Notes: generated from the letters alone by a model not told the origin. A stretch of 64,000 nucleotides of DNA from CAZTAO01 sp964611645 (GCA_964611645.1 CAZTAO010000017.1:22176-86175), one strand, 5' to 3'; positions 25,161-34,888 are shown, counted from the first letter of the stretch. Numbers and translations: made by a program.

Positions 25161-25227
25161 GGGCAGGTCTCCGTGCCTGCCCGAACGTGGTGCGGATGCG
25201 AGAGCGGGCGACCACGGAGGGTCGCCC
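25161..25227. repeat. dispersed GGGCAGG / GGGCGACC hairpin pair, likely bidirectional terminator
   Basis: GGGCAGG (25161-25167) pairs with CCTGCCC (25176-25182), and GGGCGACC (25206-25213) pairs with GGTCGCCC (25220-25227). The pair fills the 75-base gap between two converging genes. This word pair is known as a common dispersed repeat in many bacterial genomes. Confidence 0.65.
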
Positions 25228-25235
25228 CTACGGCG

Positions 25236-26126
25236 CTACTCCGGATAGTACTTGTCCAGCAGGGCTTTGAGCTTGGCGAGTTGTTCCGGGGTGGCTTCTC
25301 TGGTTGGCTTTGCTGGGCTGCAACCAGTCCACCCGCGAAGCGCCATGCAGCCTTTCAGCCCCGCGATGTAGATCATTACCTGCTCAGTTGCCTGATGGAA
25401 TTCCCAGAGCCGCGCAACTCCCTCCTCCAACTCAGACCATTTCTTGTCTTTCGCCAATTGCCACAGACGGGCATTCTCGCGCGGGAGAAGACTGCCGGAG
25501 GCCTGAACGGTACCATCGATGCCCAAAGGAGCGGACAGGCCCAGGTTCGGCAGAGCGCCCTCGAACACCAGGAAATCGGGGAATGACTTCTTGAGCTCAA
25601 GGAGTTGGCGCAGGTAGTTGAGGTCTCCCTGGGTATCTTTGATTGCGAAAACCAGCTTCTTTTCCAGAAGCCGGGCAATTGTACCGATCTCAATGAGGTG
25701 GCGGTATCGGCCCGGGTAGTTGTATAGGACCAAAGGCTGTCCGGCGGCTTCAGACAGCAAGCTGAAGTGGTCGAAGAGTTCGTCCTGAGAGTAGCTGAGG
25801 AAATATGGTGTGCTGGCCACATAGCCGTCCACTTTCGCATGCCGGCAGGTTTCCAGAGACTCCAGGGACGTGGCCGTGCTGTCGCCACTGATACCGACAA
25901 GGAGAGGGACCCGGCCACCGACGGCTTCGACGGACGTCTCTACCACAAGCCGGCGCTGCGGCAGTGTGAGCCCATAGAACTCGCCGGTCGTGCCGAGGAT
26001 GAAGATCGCGTCGATCCCGGCCTCGATCTGGGCCTCGCAGAGTCGCTTAAGGGATGTGACATCGACCTGCTGGTCGGGGGTGAGCGGGGTGACGATGGGG
26101 ATTATCATTCCACTGATTGAGGGCAT
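25236..26126 (-). CDS. dihydrodipicolinate synthase/N-acetylneuraminate lyase family aldolase
   Basis: This 296-residue class I aldolase barrel has the family motif GTTGEF (45-50), a tyrosine in LYNYPGR (Y135) and the Schiff-base lysine in AIKDTQGD (K163). The ATG at 26126 has AGGAG seven bases upstream. Family members make dihydrodipicolinate or cleave sialic acid and related keto-sugar acids. The lack of other lysine-pathway genes and the carbohydrate-rich neighbourhood favour a catabolic or sugar-acid role, but sequence alone does not settle this. Monocistronic as far as seen. Confidence 0.9.
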   Translation of the reverse strand: MPSISGMIIPIVTPLTPDQQVDVTSLKRLCEAQIEAGIDAIFILGTTGEFYGLTLPQRRLVVETSVEAVGGRVPLLVGISGDSTATSLESLETCRHAKVDGYVASTPYFLSYSQDELFDHFSLLSEAAGQPLVLYNYPGRYRHLIEIGTIARLLEKKLVFAIKDTQGDLNYLRQLLELKKSFPDFLVFEGALPNLGLSAPLGIDGTVQASGSLLPRENARLWQLAKDKKWSELEEGVARLWEFHQATEQVMIYIAGLKGCMALRGWTGCSPAKPTREATPEQLAKLKALLDKYYPE

Positions 26127-26246
26127 GCCATTTCTCCTGAAGTGTGGTCTTGATATTCTACCACACATCATTGGGCCGTCCAAAGCCGCGATGGGTGTGT
26201 AGTAGTTCAGTCTTGGTGGGCGGCATATCGGAAGCTTCATCTCTTC

Positions 26247-26287
26247 CCCTCACCCCAACCCTCTCCCCGGAGGCCGGGGAGAGGGGG
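26247..26287. repeat. palindromic repeat family 1, copy f
   Basis: CCCTCACCCC, CCCTCTCCCC and GGGGAGAGGG, nearly perfect palindrome, upstream of the small lipoprotein. Confidence 0.8.
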
Positions 26288-26446
26288 TATCTCACCCATC
26301 CTGAGCAGTCATGGGTGAGTCTCGACTGTGGGCGTTGTGGTGTGGTAGTATTGGAGTGTGAAAAAGCAGATTCCTCGCAAGCTCGGAATGACCTGTGTTC
26401 TTGTATTCCAGGTTCCGGCTATTGAAGATAGGGCAGAGGTGATTGA

Positions 26447-26902
26447 ATGAGACGCGGTGTATTTACCAGAGCAACAATGATGATTGCGGCGGCGGTTGTC
26501 GCGTTATGCGCGGTTGGGTGTGGCGGCGGTGGAGGGAGTTCAACTCCTCCGGTCATTGATACTACCCCTCCCTCAGTAACAGCAATCAGCGCCCCCAGCC
26601 TTCCGACCGCCGATGGCGGAAACACAACCATATCCGCAGTGATCACGGATGACGTGGGCGTGACAACAGTATACGCGATCATCACTCTGCCCAGTGGGTC
26701 ATCTACCTCCTTGACCATGACCCTCTCCTCAGGCACCACCTATTCGTGCGTGTTTGCCGCGCCTCTGAACCTCGACGAGACGGATGACACCTACCAGGTG
26801 GTAGTTACAGCCTATGACAAGGCCGACAACCACGGCAGCGGTGGGCCGGTCTCTTTCAAGGTGCCGGGTATTGCGGGTCCCCCTCCCCCGCCGGCAGAGT
26901 AG
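26447..26902 (+). CDS. small lipoprotein with Ig-like domain
   Basis: This 151-residue protein has a lipoprotein signal peptide whose lipobox is AVGC (Cys at about residue 25), followed by a Gly linker. A single Ig-like or fibronectin-like beta domain follows (TPPSVTAISAPSLPTADGG, then YQVVVTAYDKADN). It ends in a proline-rich tail (PPPPPAE). It is predicted to sit on the outer face of a membrane. Such short Ig-domain lipoproteins usually act in binding or adhesion, but no partner is indicated. The ATG at 26447 follows GAGGTG at good spacing. Confidence 0.7.
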   Translation: MRRGVFTRATMMIAAAVVALCAVGCGGGGGSSTPPVIDTTPPSVTAISAPSLPTADGGNTTISAVITDDVGVTTVYAIITLPSGSSTSLTMTLSSGTTYSCVFAAPLNLDETDDTYQVVVTAYDKADNHGSGGPVSFKVPGIAGPPPPPAE

Positions 26903-27001
26903 GAAGCGACTGATCGGCTGATCGTTCGATCGTGGGTTGCTGCATCTGCCGCGCGCACAATACGCCCGGGAATTCCTGTTGTGTTGTTGGGCCATGTTTG
27001 G

Positions 27002-27007
27002 TATACT
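27002..27007 (+). promoter_or_regulatory. possible -10 element upstream of the PAS-SpoIIE gene
   Basis: TATACT with a weak TTGTGT 17 bases upstream, about 150 bases before the gene start. Tentative. Confidence 0.3.
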
Positions 27008-27153
27008 CACGGTCGGGTGTGCACACCAACTTACGCAATACTCCAACTGAGTGAGCAATCGGGCCCGACCTCTCGGCGGAAGCCCGCAACCGGAGCGAAG
27101 CTTTGGCTTCCTGGGCGGCTGCCCAAACTCCTGGATGTACGAGGAAATGAGTT

Positions 27154-29853
27154 ATGCGCAAACAGACAGCGGAACCGGCGGATCAGGCTCCGGCAATTGG
27201 CTGCACGCCGGTCGTCATCGACAATGAAGCACTCTCGCTGGAGTGGATAGGGCAGACCTATCGTACGCTGGTAGAGTCGATTAGTGAAGGTGTGCTGGTT
27301 ATCTCCGCTGGCGGCGCCATACTATACGCGAACCGCGCCGTCGGGGGAATGATAGACCGGCAATCGAGCGACCTCCTGGGTTCCAGCATTCTTGATCTCG
27401 CGCCAAGCGATATGCGGATGGCCCTCGAAGAGCTCATCGCTCGCTGCGCGGATGGCTCCTGCAACGGAGAACTCACACTCACCAGACCCTCCCCGAAGCC
27501 ACCGATCCCGGTCGGCATCTCATTTAGCCCTCTTGCCTTCGGCGACATCCCGGCCATCGGTGTAGTTGTTACAGATCTGACTGAGCGGAAAGCCCACGCG
27601 GAACAGTTGAGGCAACACAGAGATCATCTGGAGGAACTGGTTGAGACCAGAACCAAGGACCTCCGCGCCACGCAGCGTCAGTTGGAGGCATCCAAGGATA
27701 CGCTTCAGGTGTGCAATCTGGAGCTTGAGAGCGCATACGAAGCCCTCTCCATCGAGCGGGCTAACCTCCAACGGGTATTCGCCGCGGCGAACGTCGGCCT
27801 GCTGGTTGTTGATGGGCAGGGCGGGATAGTACGGGTGAACGATACGGTGTCCGAATGGGTTGGAAAGGATGCCGCCTGCGTGGTTGAGCATCAACCAGGC
27901 GACGCTCTCGGCTGCGTTTATGCTGTAGGCGACCCCGCAGGGTGCGGCCATACCGCCCACTGCGCCTCCTGCCCCATCCGAAACACATTCGAGACGACGC
28001 TCAGAACCGGACGCGCAGTGCACGGGGTGGAGGCCAACGCATCGCTGGTGGTTGGCGAGAGTAAGGTCCAGGTGTGGCTGGACATCAGCGCCGACCCGCT
28101 GCTTGTTGACGGCGAACCGCACGTCGTTCTCGCTCTGAACAACATCACCGAGCGCAAACAGTCTGAAGTGGATCTGGCGAGGGCCAACGAGGAACTCCTC
28201 TCCGCAAATGAGGAACTGCGCCAGGAAGTGCGGTGGCGCAAGGCTATACAAAGCGACCTTCAGGAGACCAGTGACTACCTCGAAAGCCTGATCGACTACG
28301 CCAATGCGCCAATCATCGTGTGGGACCAGTATTTCAGGATCACACGGTTCAACCGGGCAGCCGAGATACTGAGTGGATACAAGGCGGATGAAGCGCTTGG
28401 GCAGCAGCTCAGGATGCTGTTCCCGGAAGAGTCCAGGGAGGATTCATTCGACAGGATCCAGGCAGCGCTGCAGGGAGAGTATCTTGAGTCTGTGGAGATA
28501 CCGATCCTTCGCAAAGACAATAGCGTGAGAGTCGCGCTGTGGAACTCTGCAAACATCCATAGGCCCGACGGCCCGGAACCTGTAGCGACCATCGCTCAGG
28601 GGCAGGACATCACGGACCGCAAGCTGGCCGAGGCGGAAGTCCTGCTTGCACGGGCGGACGCTGAGAGGCACGCCGCGGAACTGGGGTCATTCATCTACAG
28701 CATAGCCGATGGAGTCGTTCTACTCAATGCCGATGGCGAGATAACATACGCGAATGACGCTTGCCTGCGACTGTTCGGCATCCATCCAGGTGAATCCTTC
28801 TCGGAGCGCTTCGACCAGTTCGAGAGATACGATGAGAATGGAAACCTGCTGCCCAAGGAACGATGGGCCGCATTGCAGGGCCTGAATGGCGTGACGCTGA
28901 GGGATGTTTACCAGCGGATGGTTAGCCCGGAAGGCAAGGAAATAGCCGTGAGCGTGAGCGCATCCCCCGTATACGGTCCGCGCGGGACGGTTATCGGGGC
29001 TACCGCTGCGTTCCGCGATGTCGGAGAGCGAGTCGAGCTTGAGAAGCACCGAGAGGAGCTTTACCAACGCGAACACCACATCGCTGATGTGCTCCAGCAG
29101 GCGCTTATTCCATCTCGATCCAGTTACAGCGTTCCGGGAAGCAAGGTGGCTGTGAGGTACCAGCCTGCGCTGAAAGAGGCCGAGGTAGGCGGTGATTTCT
29201 ACGACATATTCCAGCTTGAGGAGAACCTCTGGGGACTGCTGATCGGCGACGTGGCGGGCAAAGGCCTGAGAGCCGCAATGCGCGTGGCGGCGGCAAGACA
29301 CGCAGTGCGCAGCTACGCATTCCTGGACCCCGATCCCGCGCAAGTGCTGACCCTGGCAAATGCCGCCCTTACCCGGGACGACTCCGAATCCGGCGCAATG
29401 CTCACTGTCTTCTTCGCGGTTCTGGATACTACTGCCTACACGCTCACATACGCCAGTGCCGGCCACGAGCCGCCGGTCATAGTAGACATGCGCGGCATCA
29501 TCCACGAACTCGAGGCCACGGGGATACCCTTGGGTGTTCTGGATGACGCCCAATACACCGAGGGCAGCCACAAGCTGAAACCCGGAGACACGCTGTTAAT
29601 GATGACCGACGGGATAACGGAAGCTCGGTCGTTTGGTGTCGGGCTTTTCGGAAAACAGGGAGTGGTGGAGTTCCTGGAGTCCAATATCAGCGTAGACCCT
29701 CACGAAATAGCCTCCGGCCTGCTCGAAGCAGCCATGGCGCACGCCGGCGGAAAACTGCAGGATGATGCGGCAATTGTGGCCATCGTGCTACGAGATGACG
29801 CAGCCAACCATCAACAAGGCGTAGTCGAACCGCAAAACGGGTATGAAAAGTAA
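27154..29853 (+). CDS. multi-PAS SpoIIE/RsbU-type protein phosphatase
   Basis: This 899-residue soluble sensor phosphatase has four PAS-like domains (about 30-140, 205-330, 375-490, 505-635) joined by coiled coils (about 145-210 and 335-375). It ends in a PP2C/SpoIIE domain (about 638-880) with the metal-binding motifs GGDFYD, GDVAGKG, TDGITEA and DDAA. The second PAS has cysteines 254, 264, 270 and 273, a possible Fe-S or redox site. It should dephosphorylate the STAS antagonist encoded next, in response to a signal. About 370 C-terminal residues are closely similar to those of the protein at 30768-34178, indicating duplication. Confidence 0.92.
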   Translation: MRKQTAEPADQAPAIGCTPVVIDNEALSLEWIGQTYRTLVESISEGVLVISAGGAILYANRAVGGMIDRQSSDLLGSSILDLAPSDMRMALEELIARCADGSCNGELTLTRPSPKPPIPVGISFSPLAFGDIPAIGVVVTDLTERKAHAEQLRQHRDHLEELVETRTKDLRATQRQLEASKDTLQVCNLELESAYEALSIERANLQRVFAAANVGLLVVDGQGGIVRVNDTVSEWVGKDAACVVEHQPGDALGCVYAVGDPAGCGHTAHCASCPIRNTFETTLRTGRAVHGVEANASLVVGESKVQVWLDISADPLLVDGEPHVVLALNNITERKQSEVDLARANEELLSANEELRQEVRWRKAIQSDLQETSDYLESLIDYANAPIIVWDQYFRITRFNRAAEILSGYKADEALGQQLRMLFPEESREDSFDRIQAALQGEYLESVEIPILRKDNSVRVALWNSANIHRPDGPEPVATIAQGQDITDRKLAEAEVLLARADAERHAAELGSFIYSIADGVVLLNADGEITYANDACLRLFGIHPGESFSERFDQFERYDENGNLLPKERWAALQGLNGVTLRDVYQRMVSPEGKEIAVSVSASPVYGPRGTVIGATAAFRDVGERVELEKHREELYQREHHIADVLQQALIPSRSSYSVPGSKVAVRYQPALKEAEVGGDFYDIFQLEENLWGLLIGDVAGKGLRAAMRVAAARHAVRSYAFLDPDPAQVLTLANAALTRDDSESGAMLTVFFAVLDTTAYTLTYASAGHEPPVIVDMRGIIHELEATGIPLGVLDDAQYTEGSHKLKPGDTLLMMTDGITEARSFGVGLFGKQGVVEFLESNISVDPHEIASGLLEAAMAHAGGKLQDDAAIVAIVLRDDAANHQQGVVEPQNGYEK

Positions 29854-29864
29854 GGGAAGAATAA

Positions 29865-30224
29865 ATGGTGGCGAGTAAGCAAATGAATGCTACTACCGTG
29901 AGCCGATCCGACAATGATGTGACTATAGTTGGGACCGGCGCTCTGGATTTCACCAATTGTAACGAACTACGCGACACTCTGAAGGAGTCGTGCAACTCCG
30001 CTCAGAAGGTGGTAGTCGACCTGAGGGCAGCGGATTTCATCGACACTGCCGTTCTGGAATACCTGGCTCGCGGCGGGAACACGATGCGGCGACGAGGCAA
30101 GGACCTGGATGTTCTGTGCCTGGAGAACAGCCATCCCCTGATGGTGCTGCGCGTATCCAATGTGGACACACTGCTCAGAATCGGTACCGAGCCCGCCCCA
30201 GAGCAGGAGCCAGGAAGCGAATGA
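29865..30224 (+). CDS. STAS-domain anti-sigma factor antagonist
   Basis: This 119-residue RsbV/SpoIIAA-like protein has a core VVVDLRAADFIDTAVLEYL. The regulatory phosphorylation site usually reads D-S-S/D-S-G; here it is D60-T61, so threonine would be the phosphorylated residue. It is a substrate of the RsbW-like kinase encoded next, with a 4-base overlap, and of the flanking SpoIIE phosphatases. When unphosphorylated it should bind the kinase and release a sigma factor or other partner. No sigma factor gene is seen in the window. Confidence 0.88.
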   Translation: MVASKQMNATTVSRSDNDVTIVGTGALDFTNCNELRDTLKESCNSAQKVVVDLRAADFIDTAVLEYLARGGNTMRRRGKDLDVLCLENSHPLMVLRVSNVDTLLRIGTEPAPEQEPGSE

Positions 30225-30643
30225 CACAGATTCACCAGAAGATTCGAATAGACGAGTGCAACAAGGAACTGCCGGTCTGGCGGCAACGAGTAATCAGCAC
30301 GGCAGAAGGAATGGGTTTCTCCGAGCAGGACGCCAAGGATATCGCGCTGGCGGTGTTTGAGGCGTGTGCTAACGCCATCCACCACGGAAGCAAGGATGGG
30401 GTCGGGGAGGTAACCCTATGCGTAAAGCAGCACGCTGACCGCTTTGAAGCCACCATAGAAGACTCCGGGACCGGGCTGACTTGCCCAGTTTCTGCCCAGA
30501 TGCCTCCTCCAAGCTCCACCCGCGGGCGAGGCATACCCCTGATGAAGGCTGTCATGGACGATGTTCGGTTCGAGTCGGCAGGGGGATGCAAAGTCACGCT
30601 TACAAAGTACCTCAAGCGCAAGACTGCAGTCCCAGCCACGTAA
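30221..30643 (+). CDS. RsbW-like serine kinase / anti-sigma factor
   Basis: This 140-residue GHKL-type ATPase has the N-box EACANAIHHG, the G1 motif DSGTGL and the G2-type RGRGIPLM. The ATG at 30221 overlaps the stop of the STAS gene, so the two are translationally coupled. It should phosphorylate the STAS protein and sequester a target, normally a sigma factor, when the STAS protein is phosphorylated. Order phosphatase - antagonist - kinase - phosphatase is a complete partner-switching module without a visible sigma factor. Confidence 0.9.
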   Translation: MTQIHQKIRIDECNKELPVWRQRVISTAEGMGFSEQDAKDIALAVFEACANAIHHGSKDGVGEVTLCVKQHADRFEATIEDSGTGLTCPVSAQMPPPSSTRGRGIPLMKAVMDDVRFESAGGCKVTLTKYLKRKTAVPAT

Positions 30644-30767
30644 GTCAGTAACCCTTGGGAGGAGTCTTCGTCAGACGTGCAGCATTACTAGATTACGGGC
30701 ATCAAATTGTCCAAGCTTCGTGCTTTGGGAGTTCTTCGTTATATGGGCCGAGTGAATACAGGCAACC

Positions 30768-33700
30768 ATGAGCCTTAACCAGGATCCCGACAGGAACAGA
30801 GACGCGTTCATCACCATGTGCACCGTGGGAGCGTGCTGTATGGCGGTGTTTGCGCTGGTCGTGTGGGCGTTGGGTGATTGGCGAATCGGCACTCTTGGCG
30901 CCGACTACGTGCCCATGGCCCCCTTGACCGCGTGGATATTCATAGCCCTTGGAGCTGCCACTCTCTTGCCCCACGGAGAGCGCTCAAAGGCCGCGTCTCG
31001 TGGGCTATCGCTGGGGATGGCCATCTGTGCAGGCCTTGTGAGCGTGCTGATACTGGCCAGGAGCGCTTTCGGCTTTGAGCTGGGGCTGGAGCAATGGCTG
31101 GCACAGACCAAGGCGACCGTCGGCGACACCCCGGTCGGAAGAGTGTCCCCACTGACGGCGCTAGCTTTTGTCTCATTCGCCCTCGCATTCATCTTCTCCA
31201 CCCCACCCCTGAGTCTGAATCGACAGTTGCGGCAGGCATCCCCAGCGCTGGCTCTCGTGCCCCTGATGATATCGATTGCCGTGCTGATGAGCTACGCCGG
31301 CGGGGTCGTCTCGCTGTATTCCGCGCGGCTGACTCCGATGGCTTTGCTGACAGCTTCGGCTATCCTCCTGCTGAGCCTTGCGCTGCTAGCCGAGATCGGC
31401 CCGGGCACGTGGCTTTTCTCGATCCTCCCGACCACCCGCCAGGGGTCCGAGCAGTCGGGTTCGCTCCTGTATCGGCGAAGCGCCGCAGCGCTGCTTCTGT
31501 TGGTCACGGGGGGTATTGCCATCGCCGGGATTACCTACCTCCGCTTCCAGATGAACATATCCCGCGCCTCGGCCCAGAAGGAACTCTCGGCCACTGCCGA
31601 CCTGAAGGCAGACCAGATCGCGCGTTGGTATTGGGAACGCCAGACCGACGCCCGGGTAGTGTTCAACACCCCATTCGTACAGTCGCATTTGTCAAGGCTG
31701 CTGTCCGGGCAGGCAGACGCTGCGGATCGCGCGGAGGTGGCCAGGTGGATGGATGCCCTGCGCAAGCTCAGCCCCTACCGGCGGGTCATTCTCTACGATG
31801 CCAAAGGCCATCCGGTAATCGGGGCGCCAGCTAACTCGAAGATGGAAGATATTTCCGGCTATCCCGACTATCGCGCAGCGCTGACCGCCAGGGACGTGAT
31901 CATATCCGACTTGCACCGCTATCCCGACGGAAACCCCGAAAGGAAGCGTCAGATCCACCTCACGATGTGGGTCCCAATAAGGTACGGCAGCGGGCAGGCT
32001 CTGGGGTTCTGGATCCTCGACATAGACCCCGGCAATTACCTCTATCCGCTCATACAGAAGTGGCCCAGCCCCAGCCCAAGCGCCGAGACGCTGCTGATCC
32101 GTCGAGAAGGCAATGAGGTCGTGTATCTCAACGAACTGCGACACCGCAGGAATACCGCGCTCAACCTGCGTTTTCCTTTGAGCGGAAACCGAGAGCTACC
32201 TGCGGCAATGGCGATAGCCGGGAAGCGGGGGATTGTAGACGGCGTGGATTACCGGGGTATTCCTGTACTCGCGGCAATACTCCCGGTTCGCGGCACTCCC
32301 TGGTTCATGGTAGCAAAGGTGGACCGCGAAGAGATCTATGCGTCGCTGCGCGAACGGGCGGAACTCACCGGAGTAATCGTCCTCGTTCTGCTCATTCTCG
32401 CCGTGATCGGATCGGGCTTCATCGACCGCCGCCGTGAGAACCAGTGGCTTCAACAGCAACTGGCATCCGAGCGAGAGTTGCAGGCCTATCGGAGTCTTCT
32501 GGAGACGGTAGTCCACAACTTGCCCACCGGGGCCGCGATCATCAGGTGTGACGGCCTGAAAGTGCAGTTGGTGAACCCGGCCTATCAGGCCTTGCTTCCA
32601 GGCAAAGAGATCGCGGGCAAATCCATCGAGGAAGTCTGGCCGGAACTGAAAGCGCGCTTCTCGGACTTGTGCCGGGTTGTTCTCGAAACCGGAGAGGCAT
32701 ACCGGGCCGTGGACGAGATGCTGGCCATCCGGCGGTCACCAAGTGGGCCTCTTGAGGAGGCTTACTTCACGTGGTCGATATTCCGCGTGCTCCTGCCGGA
32801 TGACCAGAGCTGGGGGATATTGCACACGGTCTGGGAGACCACGGAGCGCAAGAAAGCCGAAGAGTCGCTGCGTGAAGCCAACGAGAGGCTGGAAGAGAGC
32901 TCCCACGAGTTGTCGCAGGTGAATGAGGAAATGGCTGCGGCGAATGAGGAACTCCACGTCTCAAACGATGAACTGCATCGTGAGATAACATACCGCAAAC
33001 AGGCCGAGCAGGAGATTACCCGAGCGCGAGCAGATGCCGAGAGGCACGCCGCTGAGTTGGGGTCGTTCATATCCAGCATAGCGGACGGTGTGCTGCTTTT
33101 CAGCGCCGAAGGCGAGATAACATACGTCAACGACGCCTGCCTGCGTATGTTTGGCGCCCATCCGGGTGAGTCATTCACAGAGCGTTTCGCGCAGTTCGAG
33201 AGGTTCGATGAGAGCGGGAATCCCACGGCGCCCGAGCGATTCCCCACCCGCCAGGGTCTGCAGGGCAAGACAGTGCGGGATGTGTATGAGCGGATGGTTG
33301 GGCCGGGCGGAGAAGAGATCGTTGTCAGCGTGAGCGCGTCCCCCGTGTTTGGCCCGCGCGGCGCCATCATCGGCGCGACTGCGGTATTCAGAGACGTGAG
33401 GGAGAGAGTCGAGTTCGAGAAGCAGCGAGAGGAAGTGTATAGGCGGGAGCACCACATCGCCGATGTGCTCCAACAGGCCCTGATCCCACCTCAAACCGAT
33501 TATATGATCCCGTGTTGTCGGATTGCCGTGAGATACCAACCGGCGCTCAAGGAAGCTGAGGTCGGCGGCGATTTCTACGATGTTTTCCAGCTCGACGAGA
33601 CTCGCTACGCAATCCTGATAGGAGATGTGGCCGGTAAGGGGCTGGCTGCCGCGATCCGCGTTGCCGCGGCTCGATACGCCATCCGAAGCTATGCATTCAT

Positions 33701-34178
33701 CGACCGCCGCCCCGGACGCGTCCTGACCCTGGCGAATGCCGCGCTGTGCAAGGACGACGTGCAGACCGGGGGAATGCTGACTGCTTTCTTCGGCATCATC
33801 GATGTCGCGGCGAACACAATCACCTACGCCAGCGGAGGCCACGAACCGCCGGTTATCCGTGATACGCTTGGCATCATCCACGAGCTCGAGGCAACCGGAA
33901 TACCACTGGGCATCAGCGAGGATGCGCAGTACACCGAGGGCAGCCACATCCTGCGCGCGGGGTACGAGGTCGTGATGATGACAGACGGAATCACGGAAGC
34001 TCGGGCGCCGGGCACTGTTCTGTTCGGGAAGAAGGGTGTTGAGGCCTACCTCGCGACAAACGGCAGAGGAGACCCCGATGAAATCGCATCCGGCCTGCTG
34101 GAAGCCGCAGTAGCGCACGCGGGCGGGAAGCTGCAGGACGATGCGGCGGTGCTGGCGCTGGTTGTGCTGGCCGGGTAA
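30768..34178 (+). CDS. membrane sensor SpoIIE/RsbU-type phosphatase with PAS domains
   Basis: This 1136-residue protein starts with about seven membrane helices (17-255). An extracytoplasmic ligand-type domain follows (about 260-525, CHASE/Cache-like), then another helix (about 528-548). Next come a PAS-like domain (585-700), a coiled coil (700-755) and a PAS domain (760-885). A SpoIIE phosphatase domain ends the protein (890-1133) with GGDFYD, GDVAGKG, TDGITEA and DDAA. From the last PAS onward it closely matches the C-terminus of the upstream phosphatase, while the N-termini differ, so one output probably reads two kinds of signal. Its stop overlaps the next ATG by one base. Confidence 0.92.
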   Translation: MSLNQDPDRNRDAFITMCTVGACCMAVFALVVWALGDWRIGTLGADYVPMAPLTAWIFIALGAATLLPHGERSKAASRGLSLGMAICAGLVSVLILARSAFGFELGLEQWLAQTKATVGDTPVGRVSPLTALAFVSFALAFIFSTPPLSLNRQLRQASPALALVPLMISIAVLMSYAGGVVSLYSARLTPMALLTASAILLLSLALLAEIGPGTWLFSILPTTRQGSEQSGSLLYRRSAAALLLLVTGGIAIAGITYLRFQMNISRASAQKELSATADLKADQIARWYWERQTDARVVFNTPFVQSHLSRLLSGQADAADRAEVARWMDALRKLSPYRRVILYDAKGHPVIGAPANSKMEDISGYPDYRAALTARDVIISDLHRYPDGNPERKRQIHLTMWVPIRYGSGQALGFWILDIDPGNYLYPLIQKWPSPSPSAETLLIRREGNEVVYLNELRHRRNTALNLRFPLSGNRELPAAMAIAGKRGIVDGVDYRGIPVLAAILPVRGTPWFMVAKVDREEIYASLRERAELTGVIVLVLLILAVIGSGFIDRRRENQWLQQQLASERELQAYRSLLETVVHNLPTGAAIIRCDGLKVQLVNPAYQALLPGKEIAGKSIEEVWPELKARFSDLCRVVLETGEAYRAVDEMLAIRRSPSGPLEEAYFTWSIFRVLLPDDQSWGILHTVWETTERKKAEESLREANERLEESSHELSQVNEEMAAANEELHVSNDELHREITYRKQAEQEITRARADAERHAAELGSFISSIADGVLLFSAEGEITYVNDACLRMFGAHPGESFTERFAQFERFDESGNPTAPERFPTRQGLQGKTVRDVYERMVGPGGEEIVVSVSASPVFGPRGAIIGATAVFRDVRERVEFEKQREEVYRREHHIADVLQQALIPPQTDYMIPCCRIAVRYQPALKEAEVGGDFYDVFQLDETRYAILIGDVAGKGLAAAIRVAAARYAIRSYAFIDRRPGRVLTLANAALCKDDVQTGGMLTAFFGIIDVAANTITYASGGHEPPVIRDTLGIIHELEATGIPLGISEDAQYTEGSHILRAGYEVVMMTDGITEARAPGTVLFGKKGVEAYLATNGRGDPDEIASGLLEAAVAHAGGKLQDDAAVLALVVLAG

Positions 34179-34888
34179 TGGACAAGAAAGCCATACGGAT
34201 CCTCGGCTACTACGGCCTGGCCACCACTCTGGTAGTCACACTTATGAACCTCGGAAACCCCAGACCCCGCGCCGTTATCGGTATGGCGTGGGGTCTGATT
34301 ATTCTGTGGGTCTTTTTGTCTGGTGGGTTGATGGCGCGTTACAAGGACCCGCTGCGCGATCTGATCGTGAGAATCCGACTGCCGTGGAGAATGAAGTTTG
34401 TTGTCCTGGCGATAGTCCTCGCCCTGATCGAGGAGGCAATCACCACCACCATGACCAACCTTGCCCCGCTCTTTGGAGTGAAGATCGGTGAAGCCTACAT
34501 AACCGCATCGACCAACTACCTGGATGTTGTCTGCTGCCACAGCGTGGTGGCGTTTGTGGGCATGTTCGTGGGATGGGCATGGCTGCTTGGCAGATACGAC
34601 TTCAGCCCGCCAACGGTCTTCCTGCTTTTCGGTTTCACGGGAACCTTCGCCGAAATGTCATTCGGCGGCCCGCAGGCCCTGCTGGCGGTGGGATTCTGGA
34701 CATTCATCTACGGGCTGATGGTCTACATACCAGCCTACGCCACAGCCCCCGAGCGCCAACCCGGCACCAAGCCCCGCGCGTGGCACTATGTGTTGGCGGT
34801 GGTTCTGCCGTTCGTCTTCGCCATGCCCGTTGCCGCGCTGGTGGGGATACTTGTGCACCATCCGAGGATTCATTTTGCCCCGCTATAA
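34178..34888 (+). CDS. multi-pass membrane protein, unknown
   Basis: This 236-residue protein has about six hydrophobic segments (about 8-25, 32-50, 70-90, 115-137, 145-175, 205-225). No family is recognised. Polar residues in the membrane zone include IEEAITTTMTN in helix three and GFTGTFAEMSFGG in a later one; the EE pair resembles CPBP-type proteases only weakly. It starts one base before the end of the membrane phosphatase gene (TAATG), so it is probably co-translated with it and could be a signalling partner. It converges with the glycosidase gene, overlapping its end by 19 bases. Confidence 0.65.
   Translation: MDKKAIRILGYYGLATTLVVTLMNLGNPRPRAVIGMAWGLIILWVFLSGGLMARYKDPLRDLIVRIRLPWRMKFVVLAIVLALIEEAITTTMTNLAPLFGVKIGEAYITASTNYLDVVCCHSVVAFVGMFVGWAWLLGRYDFSPPTVFLLFGFTGTFAEMSFGGPQALLAVGFWTFIYGLMVYIPAYATAPERQPGTKPRAWHYVLAVVLPFVFAMPVAALVGILVHHPRIHFAPL

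Noticed and set aside
25161..25227. Possible small RNA with two hairpins
   Set aside because: The hairpins match a widespread dispersed repeat and fill a convergent gap; no promoter is visible.
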